Shown here piece after piece: positions 41,425 through 54,200 of a stretch of 64,000 bases of DNA. The stretch comes from Cladopsammia gracilis (Eukaryota > Cnidaria > Anthozoa > Scleractinia > Dendrophylliidae). Under the pieces are notes generated by a model that was given only the letters and a program-made list of their open reading frames with translations, did no database searches and was not told the origin of the DNA. Position numbers and translations under genes: made by a program. Position 1 is the stretch's first letter. Each line of letters opens with the position of its first letter. The stretch covers positions 1,759,001-1,823,000 of the forward strand of contig JAJGOT010000001.1 of assembly GCA_022457155.1 (NCBI GenBank). The letters are read 5' to 3'.

Positions 41425-41829
41425 TTAAACAAAGACAAATTTGATCAAAATTTCCCTAGTGCGACCAGGCCTTGACTATCAAAAAAAGATCAGAACCGAG
41501 AGTGACGTCATTACAGGGAAATCTCAGACCGAGGCCAAGGAAAATAAAAGAAACCGCTTCCGGAGGGACATGCGTTAAGTCTCGTTGCGTCATATAACGT
41601 TTAAATTATCGATCTATACATGTATATGACAAAGTGTCCGTTAGTCGGTTACAAAGGCCTTTGTCGGTGACCATGCTCCTCCAATAGACCACATTCGTAT
41701 TCTCAGTGTTGAACTGGAACTAGCTTGACATTCCCCCGCATGTGCCTCCATTGCACGCTACAATTCCAGTTCAATACCGCCATACAAATATGGTATATTG
41801 CAAAGACTTACTATATACTATACAGTCAA

Positions 41830-42340
41830 ACCTGTATTATAAATAAAGCGGACCCCATATTAAGGGGACCTGAGCTCGGGACCCGAAATTTTCTTCCTAT
41901 ATTTACTGTAAATCGAACCTGTATTCAGCGGATCCCTCTATTAAGACCCCTTTTATTAAGCGGACGCGGACACTAAAGTTAGGTCATTCTGTTACACGAA
42001 ACCTATATTAAGCGAACATTACAAGTGTTTGGAATGCATTTTTATTAAATTGTGGGATTACCGTCTACTCTGACTAAAAGCGTGATTTCAAGTAAAAAGT
42101 ACTTCGACTCGATACAGGCAGATGCGACGACCTAGGTTTATGAACTAAAATGTGATGAAGTCAGTACTTGTGGGTACAGTCTAACTTCCACTAACGGACA
42201 CCTAGCTCCCGTACTCGGACACCTCCTTTAAGCGGACACCTCCCTTAAGCGGAAACCAAACCGCGGTACCGGCGATTTATCTAGTCTCCAACACTACATT
42301 GTTAACCTCCCGTAAGCGGACACGGACAGTGGTCCACAGA
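41830..42340. repeat. Degenerate 'taagcggacac' repeats
   Basis: Many copies of 'ttaagcggac' variants in two blocks (41830-42020 and 42175-42330), both starting near 'acagtc(a/t)aac'. Probably two copies of one dispersed repeat. Confidence 0.6.
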
Positions 42341-42605
42341 GTCTAAAATAAGACTTACATCAACAAGCGCCACTCAAACCTGCACTTTTAAAGGGTATTA
42401 TGGTATTTTTCGAAGTGGCCTATTATAGACGTTTGTAGATTAAGGTGAAGATTCTTCAGTTACTAGTGACTCTTTTTTTTTTTTACTTTTATTTTGTTTC
42501 AAATTACTCGGCAATCTGCAGGTGGTGTATATTTTACACTATACCAACTGTATACAATCTATAGTTTTAATAATTTAAGTTGTTGTTTAATATTAAATCT
42601 CAAAT

Positions 42606-43055
42606 AGGCCTGTCCGGATTATGCTCGTAAAACGCTGAAAAGTTGCTCCCTGGGATGCCAAAAAGGGGCTAAAAAAATTGCCAAACAAATTGCTACCTAA
42701 ATTTCATGATATTTTCATACAAACATTAATTAAAGGCTTTATTTGTCGCCCTTCTGAATAATTGCTGATATCGGTGAAGAAAAATAGCTTGAAATTTAAA
42801 TTTGTGGTTCATTTAACGTCTTATCAAGTGACAGGTTATTTTTTCAGATCGTTGATTAACACCAATAAATTCGCTTAACTGACGTTTTCCTATCAAGTTG
42901 CTCACTTTTTCGTGCTTGATACGTGCTTTAAACCTATAATTTGCCCAAAGGTTGCTCAGAAAAGCGATATTTGCTCGAGGTTGCTAGAACTGCAAAAAGT
43001 TACTCCAAACGCCAAATGCTGCTCAAAAGTTGCCGAACACAATCGGGACAGCCCT
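42606..43055. mobile_element. Short DNA element with 'ggcctgtcc' ends
   Basis: Ends ggcctgtccggatt and aatcgggacagccc, flanked by TA. Inside are repeated 'gttgctc' words. A partial relative begins at 59909. Confidence 0.65.
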
Positions 43056-43154
43056 AATCCCACATTATTTTAGTATATTTACTTACAATACCAAATGGCA
43101 ACAATGCGATATAAATGCTACAGTAGAACAGGAGTCGTACAGGGCAGAACAATA

Positions 43155-43346
43155 GCCCTTATCGTAGATGAGTACGCCACGCCAACATATCAGCGGTTTT
43201 CTCGCTTTCTTGACCCTATAATCTCATTTTGATGTTTACGCTCATCGTCGTGAGAGGTTCTCGTAAACATCAAAACGAGATTATAGTGTCAAGAAAGCGA
43301 GAAACCGCTGATATGTTGGCGTGGCGTACTCATCAACGATAAGGGC
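43155..43346. mobile_element. MITE of the 'gcccttatcgtagatgag' family, copy 2
   Basis: Nearly perfect palindrome, arms include 'cgccaacatatcagcggttt'. Longer than copy 1 because the inner arms are complete. Confidence 0.85.
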
Positions 43347-43531
43347 CATTTATAGTCACAAGCCGGATGTAGGGAAACCTAACATTTTCTTGCATGCATG
43401 AATTGTTTGATTAATTCTACACAGTAGTAAAACCGATATGATTCATTTTGAAACTAAATCAAAACAATGAAATGACGTGGGCCAACTTCATCTCATATAG
43501 TTTTGTCTTAATTTATTTATTCTCTACAGAT

Positions 43532-43714
43532 AGACAATTCGGCTAACGCATTGTTGTACCCAATTTAAATCTTTTGGGATTAGAACTCTTTGTTCGTCAC
43601 ATTTCCATATCAATGAAGCATTGACATGGAAATTATATGGAAATACTGTGAACAAAGGATTCCATTCCCAGAAGGTTTGAATTGGGTACAACAATACGTT
43701 AGCCGAATTTGTCT
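43532..43714. mobile_element. MITE 'agacaattcggctaacg', copy 1
   Basis: 183-bp palindrome flanked by TA; arms include 'attgttgtacccaatttaaa'. Copy 2 at 48368-48553 is nested in a satellite element. Confidence 0.8.
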
Positions 43715-43728
43715 ATTCTTCATGTTAA

Positions 43729-43883
43729 AGGCCCATGTTCACCCAATCTGCTTTGCGCGCCCGGACTGATTTTCGCACAGACGGAAAATCGAAAAATCGA
43801 CGTGCCAGCCAATCATAACGCTACATTAACCGTTTCAAAACAAAAACACAAGCGCGCAAAGCAGATTGGGTGAACATGGGCCT
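43729..43883. mobile_element. TTAA-flanked MITE
   Basis: TIR aggcccatgttcacccaatc; TTAA at both flanks (43725-43728 and 43884-43887). Same family as 41293-41424. Confidence 0.8.
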
Positions 43884-44333
43884 TTAAAGGCGAGCCTGCG
43901 GTATAAAAGGGCAAATCCCCCACGCCGAATCTAATGCAAATGAGCAAGAACAATAGATGTTGCTCATTTGTATGAGTTGGACAGTCCAGCCGCCTTTTAT
44001 ATCGTGGGTTTGGCTTTAAGTGACAAAACAACAAGGATTTCCTGCGTAAGAACTAGGTTAAATGTAATTTCTGTTTATCCGATAATTATGTCAAAGCGTT
44101 AAACTAATTAGCAGCTAGGAAAATAACGGTACACTCAGTTTTGCCGTAGTGTGCTTATCAAGGAACATAGGCATACATTTTGATTCTGCATGCATTATGT
44201 AATTTGTACAATAATTAGTTAACTGGAATTTGTCTAAACTGTGTATAAAACTAAGACCAATACTATTTCCTCACTGAACAGAAGATCTGCAGACGTTTTG
44301 ACTGTGTTGTTAGTATGAGAGTTATATGCTTTT

Positions 44334-44652
44334 CCCGGGGGTCACTCCCATATAAAAATTATGGCAGTGCTCGTCGGAAATTTTCGAAAAACACCCTAAT
44401 AGAATTCGCGTTTAATGGGCGTCAGACTCAAATTGATAGATGTACCAATTCTAAATCAAACAAGTTGACTGCATGTCATATTTTTTCGGCTCAAACACCC
44501 TAAAAGGTAGATTCTAGCAACCTAAGCGGTACCAATCTACAAATTTTGACCCCCTAAAAGGTACAACGAGCAACCCCGTCATTTTCAGATGGGAGTCGTC
44601 ACCATCCTTCCCCCCCCCCTGCCCCCCTGCCCCCCTGCCCCCCAACCCCGGG
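44334..44652. repeat. Foldback element with C-rich end
   Basis: Left 'cccgggggtcactcccatat', right 'agatgggagtcgtcacc' and a C-rich run ending 'cccaaccccggg'. It lies just beyond the stop codon of the gene at 44659. Confidence 0.6.
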
Positions 44653-44658
44653 TGCTCC

Positions 44659-45759
44659 TTAGCTTCCCACCTGCGGAATATACTCTGCGCTGTCTGACAT
44701 TTGGCGATGAATGTCTTGCCGTGCTGGTGAACAGAAAAGTTTTCTCGGAGAAAATACAATACATTTTAGTTTTTTACACTTTTTTTCCCTCTTTAGTTTA
44801 CAGTCTTTCACATGTTCATTTGTGTCAGAATCGTTCACGATGGACTGCGCATGTGATTTATCAAGCGTAAAACCGCTGATCAATAAAATGTAGCTTGAAT
44901 CTGGCTTGCGGATCTGAGAGGCAGTATCCATCTTCCCATTAGGATGATTGTTGTTATTTTTCTCTGCAGCTTCACTAGTGCGTTCTATTGATGCAGTGTT
45001 ATCTTGTTGTAACTCTCCTAACCTTATGGGCTTTTCACCTCTGGTAGACTTTGCGACAGGAAGTTTGGCTGAGTGATAAGGACCTTGAGATCTCGGAGAG
45101 TGGTCAGTGGTTGATAGTGTCGATCTTAGCGAGTTGATCTTATCAAGCAATTCGTGCGGGAGCTTATTATCAGTCCTGTTCAGTATTTTAATTTGCGGAA
45201 CCTGTGCATTTGTCATTGCAGGCTTTTCATCTTCTGTCGTTTCGTCTTCCTCAATTACACACGGCAGCGGATTCAAACGCTTTACGAAAGGAAACGAGTT
45301 CGAACGGGGACGGCTATATTTCACTTCGGGCCATGACGAATCCATCAAAGTCGATCTCATTGAATCAATTTTGTTGAGCCATTCCTCTGAGATCGTACTG
45401 TCTGTCCAGTTAAATGTTTGGACATGGTCATTGGATAACGACATTAGATGGGTTTCTGAAGGTGTTGCCTCCAACGACTCGTCCTCCTCTATAACCCGTG
45501 GCAGTGGATTCCAACCTTTAATGAACGGGTACGAGTTCGAACGAGGGCGGCCATATTTGGTTTTAGTCCATGCCACACTGCTTATCTGCTCCACATAATT
45601 CCGAGACAAGTGCGAGGAGCACGTGAACGATGGTGACGATTTCAAAACGGCCCCTTGTTGACGGAGAAGTAAGAGGTTCTTTGCTAAGGTAGCTCGTCTC
45701 AAACAGTGTTCTTCACTGAGAGAACTGCTATTTGCAATATTGCACGAGATGAGCTTCAT
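44659..45759 (-). CDS. 366-aa protein with two RPRSNS(Y/F)PF modules (paralogue of 37757-38266)
   Basis: The ATG at 45759 lies two bases inside an exon that seems to begin after an acceptor (tgtttaatttcag, minus strand); the frame upstream of it is probably intron. Two similar ~90-residue modules run KYGRPRSNSYPFIK, NPLPRVIEEDE, NWTDSTISEEWLNKIDSMRS and KYSRPRSNSFPFVK, NPLPCVIEEDE, NRTDNKLPHELLDKINSLRS. RPRSNS followed by Y/F fits the AKT-type RxRxxS-hydrophobic consensus and resembles the FoxO site. The C-terminal part has IRKPDSSYILLISGF, shared with the paralogue, and a Lys/Cys-rich tail. No catalytic domain seen. Likely a phosphorylation-regulated, largely disordered protein; function unknown. 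Confidence 0.65.
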   Translation of the reverse strand: MKLISCNIANSSSLSEEHCLRRATLAKNLLLLRQQGAVLKSSPSFTCSSHLSRNYVEQISSVAWTKTKYGRPRSNSYPFIKGWNPLPRVIEEDESLEATPSETHLMSLSNDHVQTFNWTDSTISEEWLNKIDSMRSTLMDSSWPEVKYSRPRSNSFPFVKRLNPLPCVIEEDETTEDEKPAMTNAQVPQIKILNRTDNKLPHELLDKINSLRSTLSTTDHSPRSQGPYHSAKLPVAKSTRGEKPIRLGELQQDNTASIERTSEAAEKNNNNHPNGKMDTASQIRKPDSSYILLISGFTLDKSHAQSIVNDSDTNEHVKDCKLKREKKCKKLKCIVFSPRKLFCSPARQDIHRQMSDSAEYIPQVGS

Positions 45760-45839
45760 TTCTGAAATTAAACACACGAATTGGATTCTGTCATGATCAA
45801 CACACCTAATGACACTGATTTGATTGCAATGCTCTATTT

Positions 45840-46115
45840 TTAGTGACCACACAAAGAAGCCTTAACTAAGATAATACTATATGCTTTCAGTTATCATACA
45901 CTTCTATCAAGATAACGCAATTCACTTGTACTCAGAGTGAATGAAAAAGTCTTTATTTGATACTTGCTTTATTTTTAGCGACCACCCAAAGAAACCACCT
46001 TAACTAAGATAATATTATACGCTGTCAATTACGATTAATAAGATATTTAAGATTCAAGATAACGCAAGCAGATCGACGAGGTCACCCAGATCGATATCAA
46101 AGTGAATAAAAAGGC
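45840..46115. repeat. ~130-bp tandem duplication upstream of the gene
   Basis: 'tttttag.gaccac.caaaga' to 'gataacgcaa...gtgaat.aaaaag' occurs twice (from ~45838 and ~45974) with moderate divergence. Confidence 0.65.
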
Positions 46116-47139
46116 CTTTCTTTGATACTTGAACTTTGAAAAGCCAACTAAGTAACTAGGGTAATCTAAAACTAATGGTCTAGTTTTGTTAACAATAGGC
46201 CTTTATCACGCCCCGCCATTTTGTATAAAAACAAAAGATTTTTGCCCGCCCAACCTCGTTTTCAACTTTTTCACTAGAGCTATTTACTATGATGTGCGTT
46301 CTTAGCAGCGGATGACCAGGATAGAATGGGTTACAACTGGAAAAAGTTAGGCTAAATTTTTTCAGGTTCCGGCTCGCGTGTCTTTGAAAAATCGATAAAA
46401 ACAATTGCTGTGGTTCGTTCTCCCTTTAACCCTTTAACTCCCAAGAGTGCCAACAGTCACAATTCAAGAAAAATCCCAAATTTCATTTTGTAAAGTATTG
46501 AAAAACAAATTGTACCATGCAAGAGTACTGCCGACGAGGTTTCATTTGAATGGTCACACCATAGGATTTCGTCAATGGACTCAAAAGTTAGAACTACACA
46601 ACATGTCTCCATAACTGACCCTGGGATATCTTGCTTATAGTAGGTTCAAAGAAAATTGCGTGCACGATTAAAGATGCTTATCAGTAGTTTAGCTCAGTTT
46701 TGACCAAAAACAAGTCAAATCCTTTACTGAATTAAGGCCAAAACCAAAAGATGTTCTTTCTATTTGAACATTTTCTTTTATCGGTCCCGCCTGACGGAAC
46801 AATTGGTCCTTTCAAACATTTTCGCTTTCAGATGCCAGCAGCTTCTGGTGTGCTTGTTGAAATACATGTAGTCTATCACATCTTTCGCTTGCATGCCGGC
46901 TATGCACACCTTTGTTTATGCTTGTTTTGAGACTGTTATAAGAATCTGGTTGTACATGAAGAAAACGCCTTTTGCCACTCTATTACCCTCTTGCTTGACA
47001 AATGTATTGATCGATCACTGAGCTTTCTTGAGCTTACGTTGAGTCGCGAGGTCAACTTTTGAAAACAAAGCAAATTATTAATACGTATACACTTCCACCG
47101 TCTAGGAATAAATCATTTGCTCAAACAGTGTCACAAGTT

Positions 47140-48180
47140 CTAACGTTTGGAGCTGTGGATAAAATCCTAAAGAGTCTAAAGTGTGACCATTCAAATTAAA
47201 GGTACTGAGTAGTACTTTCCTGTGGTACTATTTATGACTCTGTACAAGGTGGTTCTAACTTTTGAGTCTGTGGATGAAATCCTATAGTGTGACATTCAAA
47301 TGAAAGCTATTGAGTAGTACTTTCCTGTGGTACTGTTTATGATGCTTTACAAGGTGGTTCTAACTTTTGAGTCTGTGGATGAAATCCTATAGTGTGACAT
47401 TCAAATGAAAGCTACTGAGCAGTACTTTCCTGTGGTACTGTTTATTATGCTGTACAAGGTGGTTCTAACTTTTGTGTCTGTGGATGAAATCCTGTAGTGT
47501 GACCATTCAAATTAAAGCTACTGAGTAATACTTTCCTGTGGTGCTGTTTATGATGCTGTACAAGGTGGTTCTAACTTTTGTGTCTGTGGATGAAATCCTA
47601 TAGTGTGACCATTCAAATGAAAGCTATTGAGTAGTACTTTCTTGTGGTGCTGTTTATGATGCTGTACAAGGTGGTTCTAACTTTTGTGTCTGTGGATGAA
47701 ATCCTATAGTGTGACCATTCAAATGAAAGCTATTGAGTAGTACTTTTCTGTGGTACTGTTTATGACTCTGCACAAGATGGTTCTAACTTTCGAGTCTGAG
47801 GCGGATGAAATCCTAAAGTGTGACCATTCAAATGAAAGCTATTGAGTAGTACTGTCCTGTGGCACTGTTTATGATGCTGCACAAGGTGGTTCTAACCTTT
47901 GAGTCTGTGGATGAAATCCTATAGTGTGACCATTCAAATGAAAGCTATTGAGTAGTACTTTTCTGTGGTACTGTTTATGACTCTGCACAAGATGGTTCTA
48001 ACTTTCGAGTCTGAGGCGGATGAAATCCTAAAGTGTGACCATTCAAATGAAAGCTATTGAGTAGTACTTTCCTGTGGTACTGTTTATGATGCTGCACAAG
48101 GTGGTTCTAACCTTTGAGTCTGTGGATGAAATCCTTAAGTGTGTGGACCATTCAAATGAATTGAAAGCCACTGAGTAGCC
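47140..48180. repeat. ~120-bp satellite
   Basis: Unit built from 'ggtggttctaacttttg', 'gtctgtggatgaaatcctat', 'agtgtgaccattcaaatgaa' and 'agtactttcctgtggtactg'. About eight or nine units with small differences; two adjacent units share the variant 'gtctgaggcggatgaaatcc', evidence for unit-pair duplication. Confidence 0.9.
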
Positions 48181-48367
48181 TCTAACGTTGCCTTTTTTAT
48201 CAGAACGTTGAGGCTGGGATTGGTCACAATTCTAAGAATATGCTACACGCTCAGGCTGAGATTTTGTTAAGAACGTCTTTATTTTGCGCTCTTTGACCCT
48301 TTAGCTCCCAAGAGTGCCAAAATCAAACTTAAAAAAAAAATCATTTTGCAAACTACTGAAAAACAAA

Positions 48368-48553
48368 TAGACAAATTCTGCCAACGCAATGTTGTACCCA
48401 ATTCAAACCTTCTGGGAATAACATCCTTTGTTCACAGTATTTCCATATAATTTCCATGTCAATGCTTCATTGATATGGAAATATGACGAACAAAGAGTTC
48501 AAATCCCAAAAGGTTTGAATTGGGTACAACAATGCGTTAGCCGAATTTGTCTA
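48368..48553. mobile_element. MITE 'agacaaattctgccaacg', copy 2 (nested)
   Basis: Same family as 43532-43714; flanked by TA. It interrupts 'gaaaaacaaa...tggtac', whose unbroken form is at 46499. Confidence 0.8.
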
Positions 48554-49079
48554 TGGTACTAAAAGTACCGCTGAAGAGGTTTCATTGCACTTGAATGGTC
48601 ACACGTGGTGGAATTTTATCCAGTGACTCAAAAGTTAGAACTATACATGTCTCCATAATTGGCTCTGGGAGTGAATGGGTTAAGAATTTTAAATTAGCCA
48701 AATATAACAAATAAAGGGTAATAATTTGGTCAGAGAAAATGTATCTTTGCAACGTTTCAGGTCGTTTTCCATTTTAAAATAGCAATTTGTATAACAATGA
48801 CGAAATTGTCCGTTGTTTCTTTCTTTTCATTCAGAACGATGATTTACTGAAATACTTACATGCAATTTATCTTAAAAACATCGTAAGCGAGTATTCCCAG
48901 CCGGTAGCCCCAAGTCAGTAACACGTTCTTCGTTTTATCATAGTGTTAGCCCCCGAATAAGAAGCTTTGTTTTGCAACGCGAAATATTGGGCACTGTAAA
49001 TTATAGTTCCACGGCTTTCATCTTATTTGCTTTTGTTTCTGTTTTTGTGACGTAGGGATGAGTTTGCCGTTTCGTTTGT

Positions 49080-49345
49080 TAATTAAAAAAGTGTACTGTT
49101 TATTATGCTGACTACACGGTGATTCTACTGTTTTTACTTTTGTGTCTGCGAATAAAATCTTAGATAGTGACCATTGAAATGAAAGCTACTAAGCAGATCT
49201 TTCCTTTGGTAAAGTTTATTATGCAGTATAAGGTGAATTTAACTTTTGTGTCTGTGAAAACAATCGATCCTAGATTGTGACCACGAAAACTACTGAGCAG
49301 ATCTTTCCTTTGGTACTCAGGTTTATTTAATTTGCTGCACAGGGT
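49080..49345. repeat. Decayed satellite units
   Basis: Two or three diverged copies of the 120-bp satellite ('gtgtctgcgaataaaatctt', 'tttcctttggtaaagtttat') outside the TTAA element. Confidence 0.6.
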
Positions 49346-51100
49346 GGCTTGGGTGAGACACCAAATACTCAGACCACAGAAATCATCTCGAGCAGTACTG
49401 ACAGTGTACTGTCTGTACTTTTATTTACAATTTTTTTTTTTTTGTATGTATTTTTCTCAAGTTTCGGTCTTGTCTGCGCGGTTTCGAAGTGAAAATCTAA
49501 TAACGGAAATGCGCCAAATTTCTGACTCAACCTCATAAATTCGAGATTCGAGATGCCTATCTTTGTTATCGCCTTCCCTTTTTATTAAAGTTTAGCGAGG
49601 CGACCACCGCAATCAGTTGATTAACATTGCAGATGAATATGTATGGTTAAAAGTAATATGTTAATTAACCCAAGACAAGAGTGGTCAAGAGTGGCAACTT
49701 ATTGAATAGGAAGTGATAAGACACAAGTATTTTTAATCCACACTCGAGGTACTTCAGAACGTCACCCCATGAATATTGGACAATAGTTTACTGCCATACA
49801 GGATATCCGAGGTGATTGATGGAATTTACAAACGCACCTAGATAATTATTGCGGTCGAAGATGGCGTAAATGCATCCATTTGTATCCAGGAACTTCTAGA
49901 CGAGTTCTGTTTCCGTTCTAAAGTTGTTCTCATAACATTCATAAATCAAACTTTCTCAGATTTGGCTTTTGCAAATTGAAAATACTTATAATATCGATGT
50001 GTTTTCTTCGAGGCTGTTTAAATATTGATCACTCCATATTCTGCTACCTTTGATCGGCCCGCACTAATCAGCCGAGTTTATTTGAACGAGGAAAGAGTTT
50101 TTTAAAGTTGAAGCAAATTTTAAGCAATTTTCAACTCTCTGGCTTTCTTTTGTTAACAGGAAAACTAATAGCTGAGATTGAAAAATAAGTTGAAAGAAAA
50201 AAAATTAACGTTTATTTAGTTGCATGATGAATATTCTTTGGATCTGCCGGTCAAGGGCAAATATGTCACAGTTCATAATTCGACAAAGCTCCATGACAAA
50301 CAAAAACAAAAAAGTGAAATTATAACCTGTTCAGTCAGACGAAAGACAAATATCGACTCCTTGCAAAAATAAAATAATCCGATGAAACCGCGAAAAAAGT
50401 TATTTGCTTTATGAGATTTGTAAACTTCTTTTCAAACCTTTGTTTTTTTTTGTGTTTGTTTGAATACGGAAGACGAACGGATTTTCCGGTATGGGTTACA
50501 GGTTCACAAAACGCAAGAAGAGAATATCGGCATTAAAAAGGAAATTAAAGCTTTTATTGTATTTTAAATTGCCGTTTAAAGCTAAATGAAAACCACTGAG
50601 AAAGTTTATGTAAGTGTAGCTGAGCGTTTCTTCCGCCTTATAGAGCTTCCTTGACAACTAGAAAGTTATAACCTTGACCGGTAATTAAATCAGCAAAGCT
50701 CTATGTCGTATTATTATGCAGATAAAAAACGATAAGCCAAACAAAAATTCAAAACAATTTAGATATTTCGAGGCCGTCGTACGATCATAATTTATCGGAG
50801 GCAGCTGCACGTGAGCGAGCGCTAGTAGGTTAGAAGTGGATGGCCGGATGCTCCACATAGACAAAGTTAAAATACATCCACCGAGATGCTCTAATTTTTG
50901 TTTCCATTGGTCTCCATTTAGTTGTTACATTTTGTGCTTGCAATGAAATATTTCATTGTTTTAATAAGAGAAAAAAAAACATGGAAGCTGCCTGCCATAC
51001 ACACGAACGAAAATTTCAATCTACTGTGGTATACTTCATGCTGTTTGCATATGCATGTTTGAATGCGGAAACCACAATCGATGGATTTTTCCGGTATGAA
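49346..51100. other. No gene recognised
   Basis: AT-rich; a weakly repeated phrase 'gtttgaata/tgcgga' with 'gattttccggtatg' occurs near 50459 and 51058. Confidence 0.45.
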
Positions 51101-51101
51101 T

Positions 51102-51265
51102 ATAGCCTGTTCCAGGAGTTCAGATAGTGGGGAAAACGCGAACAGTTGGGGAAGGCGGGAAGAAAAGCGAGCGAAAAAGTCCCCGCATTTTTTTCGCTCG
51201 GTTTTCTTCGCGCCTTCCCCAACTATTCGCGCTTTCCCCACTATCTGAACGCCTGGAACAGGCTA
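51102..51265. mobile_element. MITE with 'tagcctgttccagg' ends
   Basis: 164-bp near-perfect palindrome: tagcctgttccaggagttca to its complement, with GC-rich inner arms (ggggaaggcgggaagaaaag). TA at both ends. Confidence 0.85.
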
Positions 51266-54200
51266 GTATCAATACAACGCATTTAAAAACGTAACTGAAG
51301 AAAATAACAGTGAGATAAAAATACAGATTCATTTAGGTTTGAAACTTGCAGCAAAAAGAATGGCTACGCCAAAATATTCGAGATAATACTTGTTAAATCG
51401 CGCTTTTTTATCAAATTGGTTGAGTGTGCGTGCGTTATGTAAAAATAAGAAACGGTGGCCGGTCAGTAATATTTAAAAGACTAAAAACAGTTTTAATTTC
51501 AACTGGGATACTTTATAGATTGTTTCCCTTGATATACTCCGTGCTTTCATTGTGATAAATAATTCAGGCTAAACTAACATATCCAGAGAAGCTCCCGGTC
51601 AGTAAAACGTGACACAATTTTCTAAGTTAGTTAGGACACGCGAGCAGAAGTTATACTGGATATAAATACTTCATGGTAATGTCATCTCCAATTTTTAAAA
51701 TTATTTTACTCGCCACGTTTTCATTTTGTGAAGTGTGGACTTATTCAGTCTATCAAGAATGAAAGAGTGTGCTAGCTGTTAAATATATAAAATGTAAAAG
51801 GCGAAAATGATTTGATTTTCACGGTGTCAACGTTAACGCGCCAATATTTACGCCGATTTACGTGCAGTGTTTTCGTTTGTACCGTCCCTCAGTAACATTT
51901 TTGCTGTGCACAAAATCTACATGTGTCAAGGAATAAAAATAATTACCTGTAAACGTTTCTTCAGCGTCTAATCTTTGGTACCGTGCAAACGGAACTTGCT
52001 CGAACGCTGTTCAGGCATCAACTGCAGACGTGAGCTTCTACTGCAGGTTAAATGTTTTGAATTTGCAAATTTTGACAGTTCAAACAATAGCTTGGTGACA
52101 GGTCTTTTATTAGAACACACTTATTGAGTGGAGAGGTTGGGTTCAGACTAATAGGTTGTGACACTCTGCATCACTGACTTGCCATGGACAATCGCTTTAG
52201 TTGCTTTTTTTATAGGGTGCGTTAATGTACTACGTATGTAAAGCTTAAAATACCGCCAGTGTTGCTAGGGGAATGAAATTTCATGGTAATTTTCATATTC
52301 CTCCGCCTGAAGAATATAAGTGGGTTATAAATAGCAATAGGATATTTTTGTAGTATTTGTTTTGGAAGCTTTCGGCGCAATGTTGACGCAATTAAGAACG
52401 CCCTCGCTTCTAAGTAATTCAAAATTATGTGGTCAAAGAGCTACAGAACTTACCTAGAAATTGCCAGTCTTGTCATGTTAAAAGGTGCAAGTAAATACTG
52501 CTTTATAAAATAATAACAGCGTGTTAATTGGATTCAATGTCGCTTTTCAAAGTGTAAAAATATGTAAATTTGTGCCCACACACGATTAGCATGAAAAAAA
52601 AAAAGATCTATTTCAGAATTCAGCTTGAATTTTTAAGAGCTGAGAAACAGCGGGGTACACTTTGTGAATCACATACTGAAGTTACGCACATAGAAAAAAT
52701 ATCAGATTGATAAAAAAGTCACGAGCGAACTCCATCTCTTGCTCAAATATATCATGATAAAGTGATATAATATTAGTCGCTGTATAATGTGGCAGATGGC
52801 TTTATGTTACAGTTATTTGCAGAGAAAAAGTTTTTAAAGTTGCCATACTTGCAACAATGTTAGAGCTCATTTCCAAATGTATTTTACATTTCCTCCTTGT
52901 CTTTTACTTTATAAGGAGCAGTTTCCCCAATTGCGTGAGCTAGCGCTTTCTATGCCACAGAACGCATCCGATGTTGTTATAATCACGACAAAATCGAATT
53001 ATATAATGTAGTATACGTATTTATATATATGTATATTTTTTTGGATTGATCGTCGTCCACGGCCATATAATTGTTTGTTCAAAAATGCAACTGATCAAAA
53101 GCTTTTTCGTTGTTGTTTACGAGTGAGTAACGACATTAGTTTGGCATGGTTCGCAAAGGGCATGTCAAATTTTATACAGTAGAAATTTTCTGTTTTTTAA
53201 TGGAAACAGGTCACGGAACAGACAGTTTGTATGTAAAAATGAAAACCGGAATCCGATGTCAAATCATTTCCGACAATTTCATATCTGAAAAATTTTTTAA
53301 TGGTAAACTGATCGAGATACTAGGTAAAATATTAGAATTCTAGATATTCAAAGGGGACAGACCGCAAATAAATGTCGGCCTAAACTACAAAGCGTGTAAC
53401 CGCGTTTCTGAAATGATTGATACATTTGTCTGTAAATCCTGCCAAGTTAATTCCACGAGAAAGGCTTACAGACAATAGAAGGAAAAGTCAAAACACCATT
53501 TATTTACTTTTGCACAAACTGATCTATTTGACATCGGATTCCGTTTTTTTTCCCACGAATACAAGGTGACAGTAATACTTGAAGTGCTCCACTGCGTCAA
53601 AATGGCGGATTCACTTAGTCCGAAAAGGTCTACAGTTTGCCTGGATGTAGCACCTAAAAAAATATAACGAAAATCTGAATCCTTGCGAATAACATGAAGC
53701 ATTGATGGGCGCCCAGAATAAAACGGCCAGGAATTTGTTCTAGTTTATTATACATCTTTGACCCAGGCAATGAAACAATGCAAAAACTAAGCCCGACAAT
53801 TGATATAGAGTGCGTGCATGACTAATTTGTCGGCAATACCGCAATCGCGTGTCTGATCAAATCTCCAAGTTAAACACCAAAAACGAATCTTTCATCATTC
53901 ATATTAGGCATTTTAGAATCTGTACGTGTTGTCACGACTGCAAAACGTCCAAACTCGAACGAACATAGAACATAACTTGAAAGGCGGAACCGGAGGCATT
54001 TCAAACAAGTCACAATAATTCCCAGCTCTGTTCGTTTTGACAGTAAAAAAACCTGAATAACTTAATATTTAGCAGTGTCAACTCACAAGTTGCATACTCA
54101 CGCAACAGATCAGGGTACAATGGAGGTCTGTTATCAATATGCCTTCGATCTATTAACACGATCGCCTGATGCTTTGGTCGATCACGTTTATAGTTTTGCT

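Larger units (their letters stand above)
46427..48683. mobile_element. TTAA-bounded element expanded by a satellite
   Basis: Left end ttaaccctttaactcccaag, right end 'ctctgggagtgaatgggtta' and a final a, complementary to it. Inside, a sequence phrase with 'accattcaaatgaaagct' is repeated about nine times. An internal copy of the end ('gaccctttagctcccaagag') is at 48296. A MITE is nested at 48368-48553. Confidence 0.65.

Noticed and set aside
46189..46404. 71-codon minus-strand frame near the second paralogue
   Set aside because: No resemblance to the paralogue family and lies at the edge of a repeat.
53146..53343. 65-codon plus-strand frame
   Set aside because: Short, no family resemblance, no splice sites or neighbours to support it.
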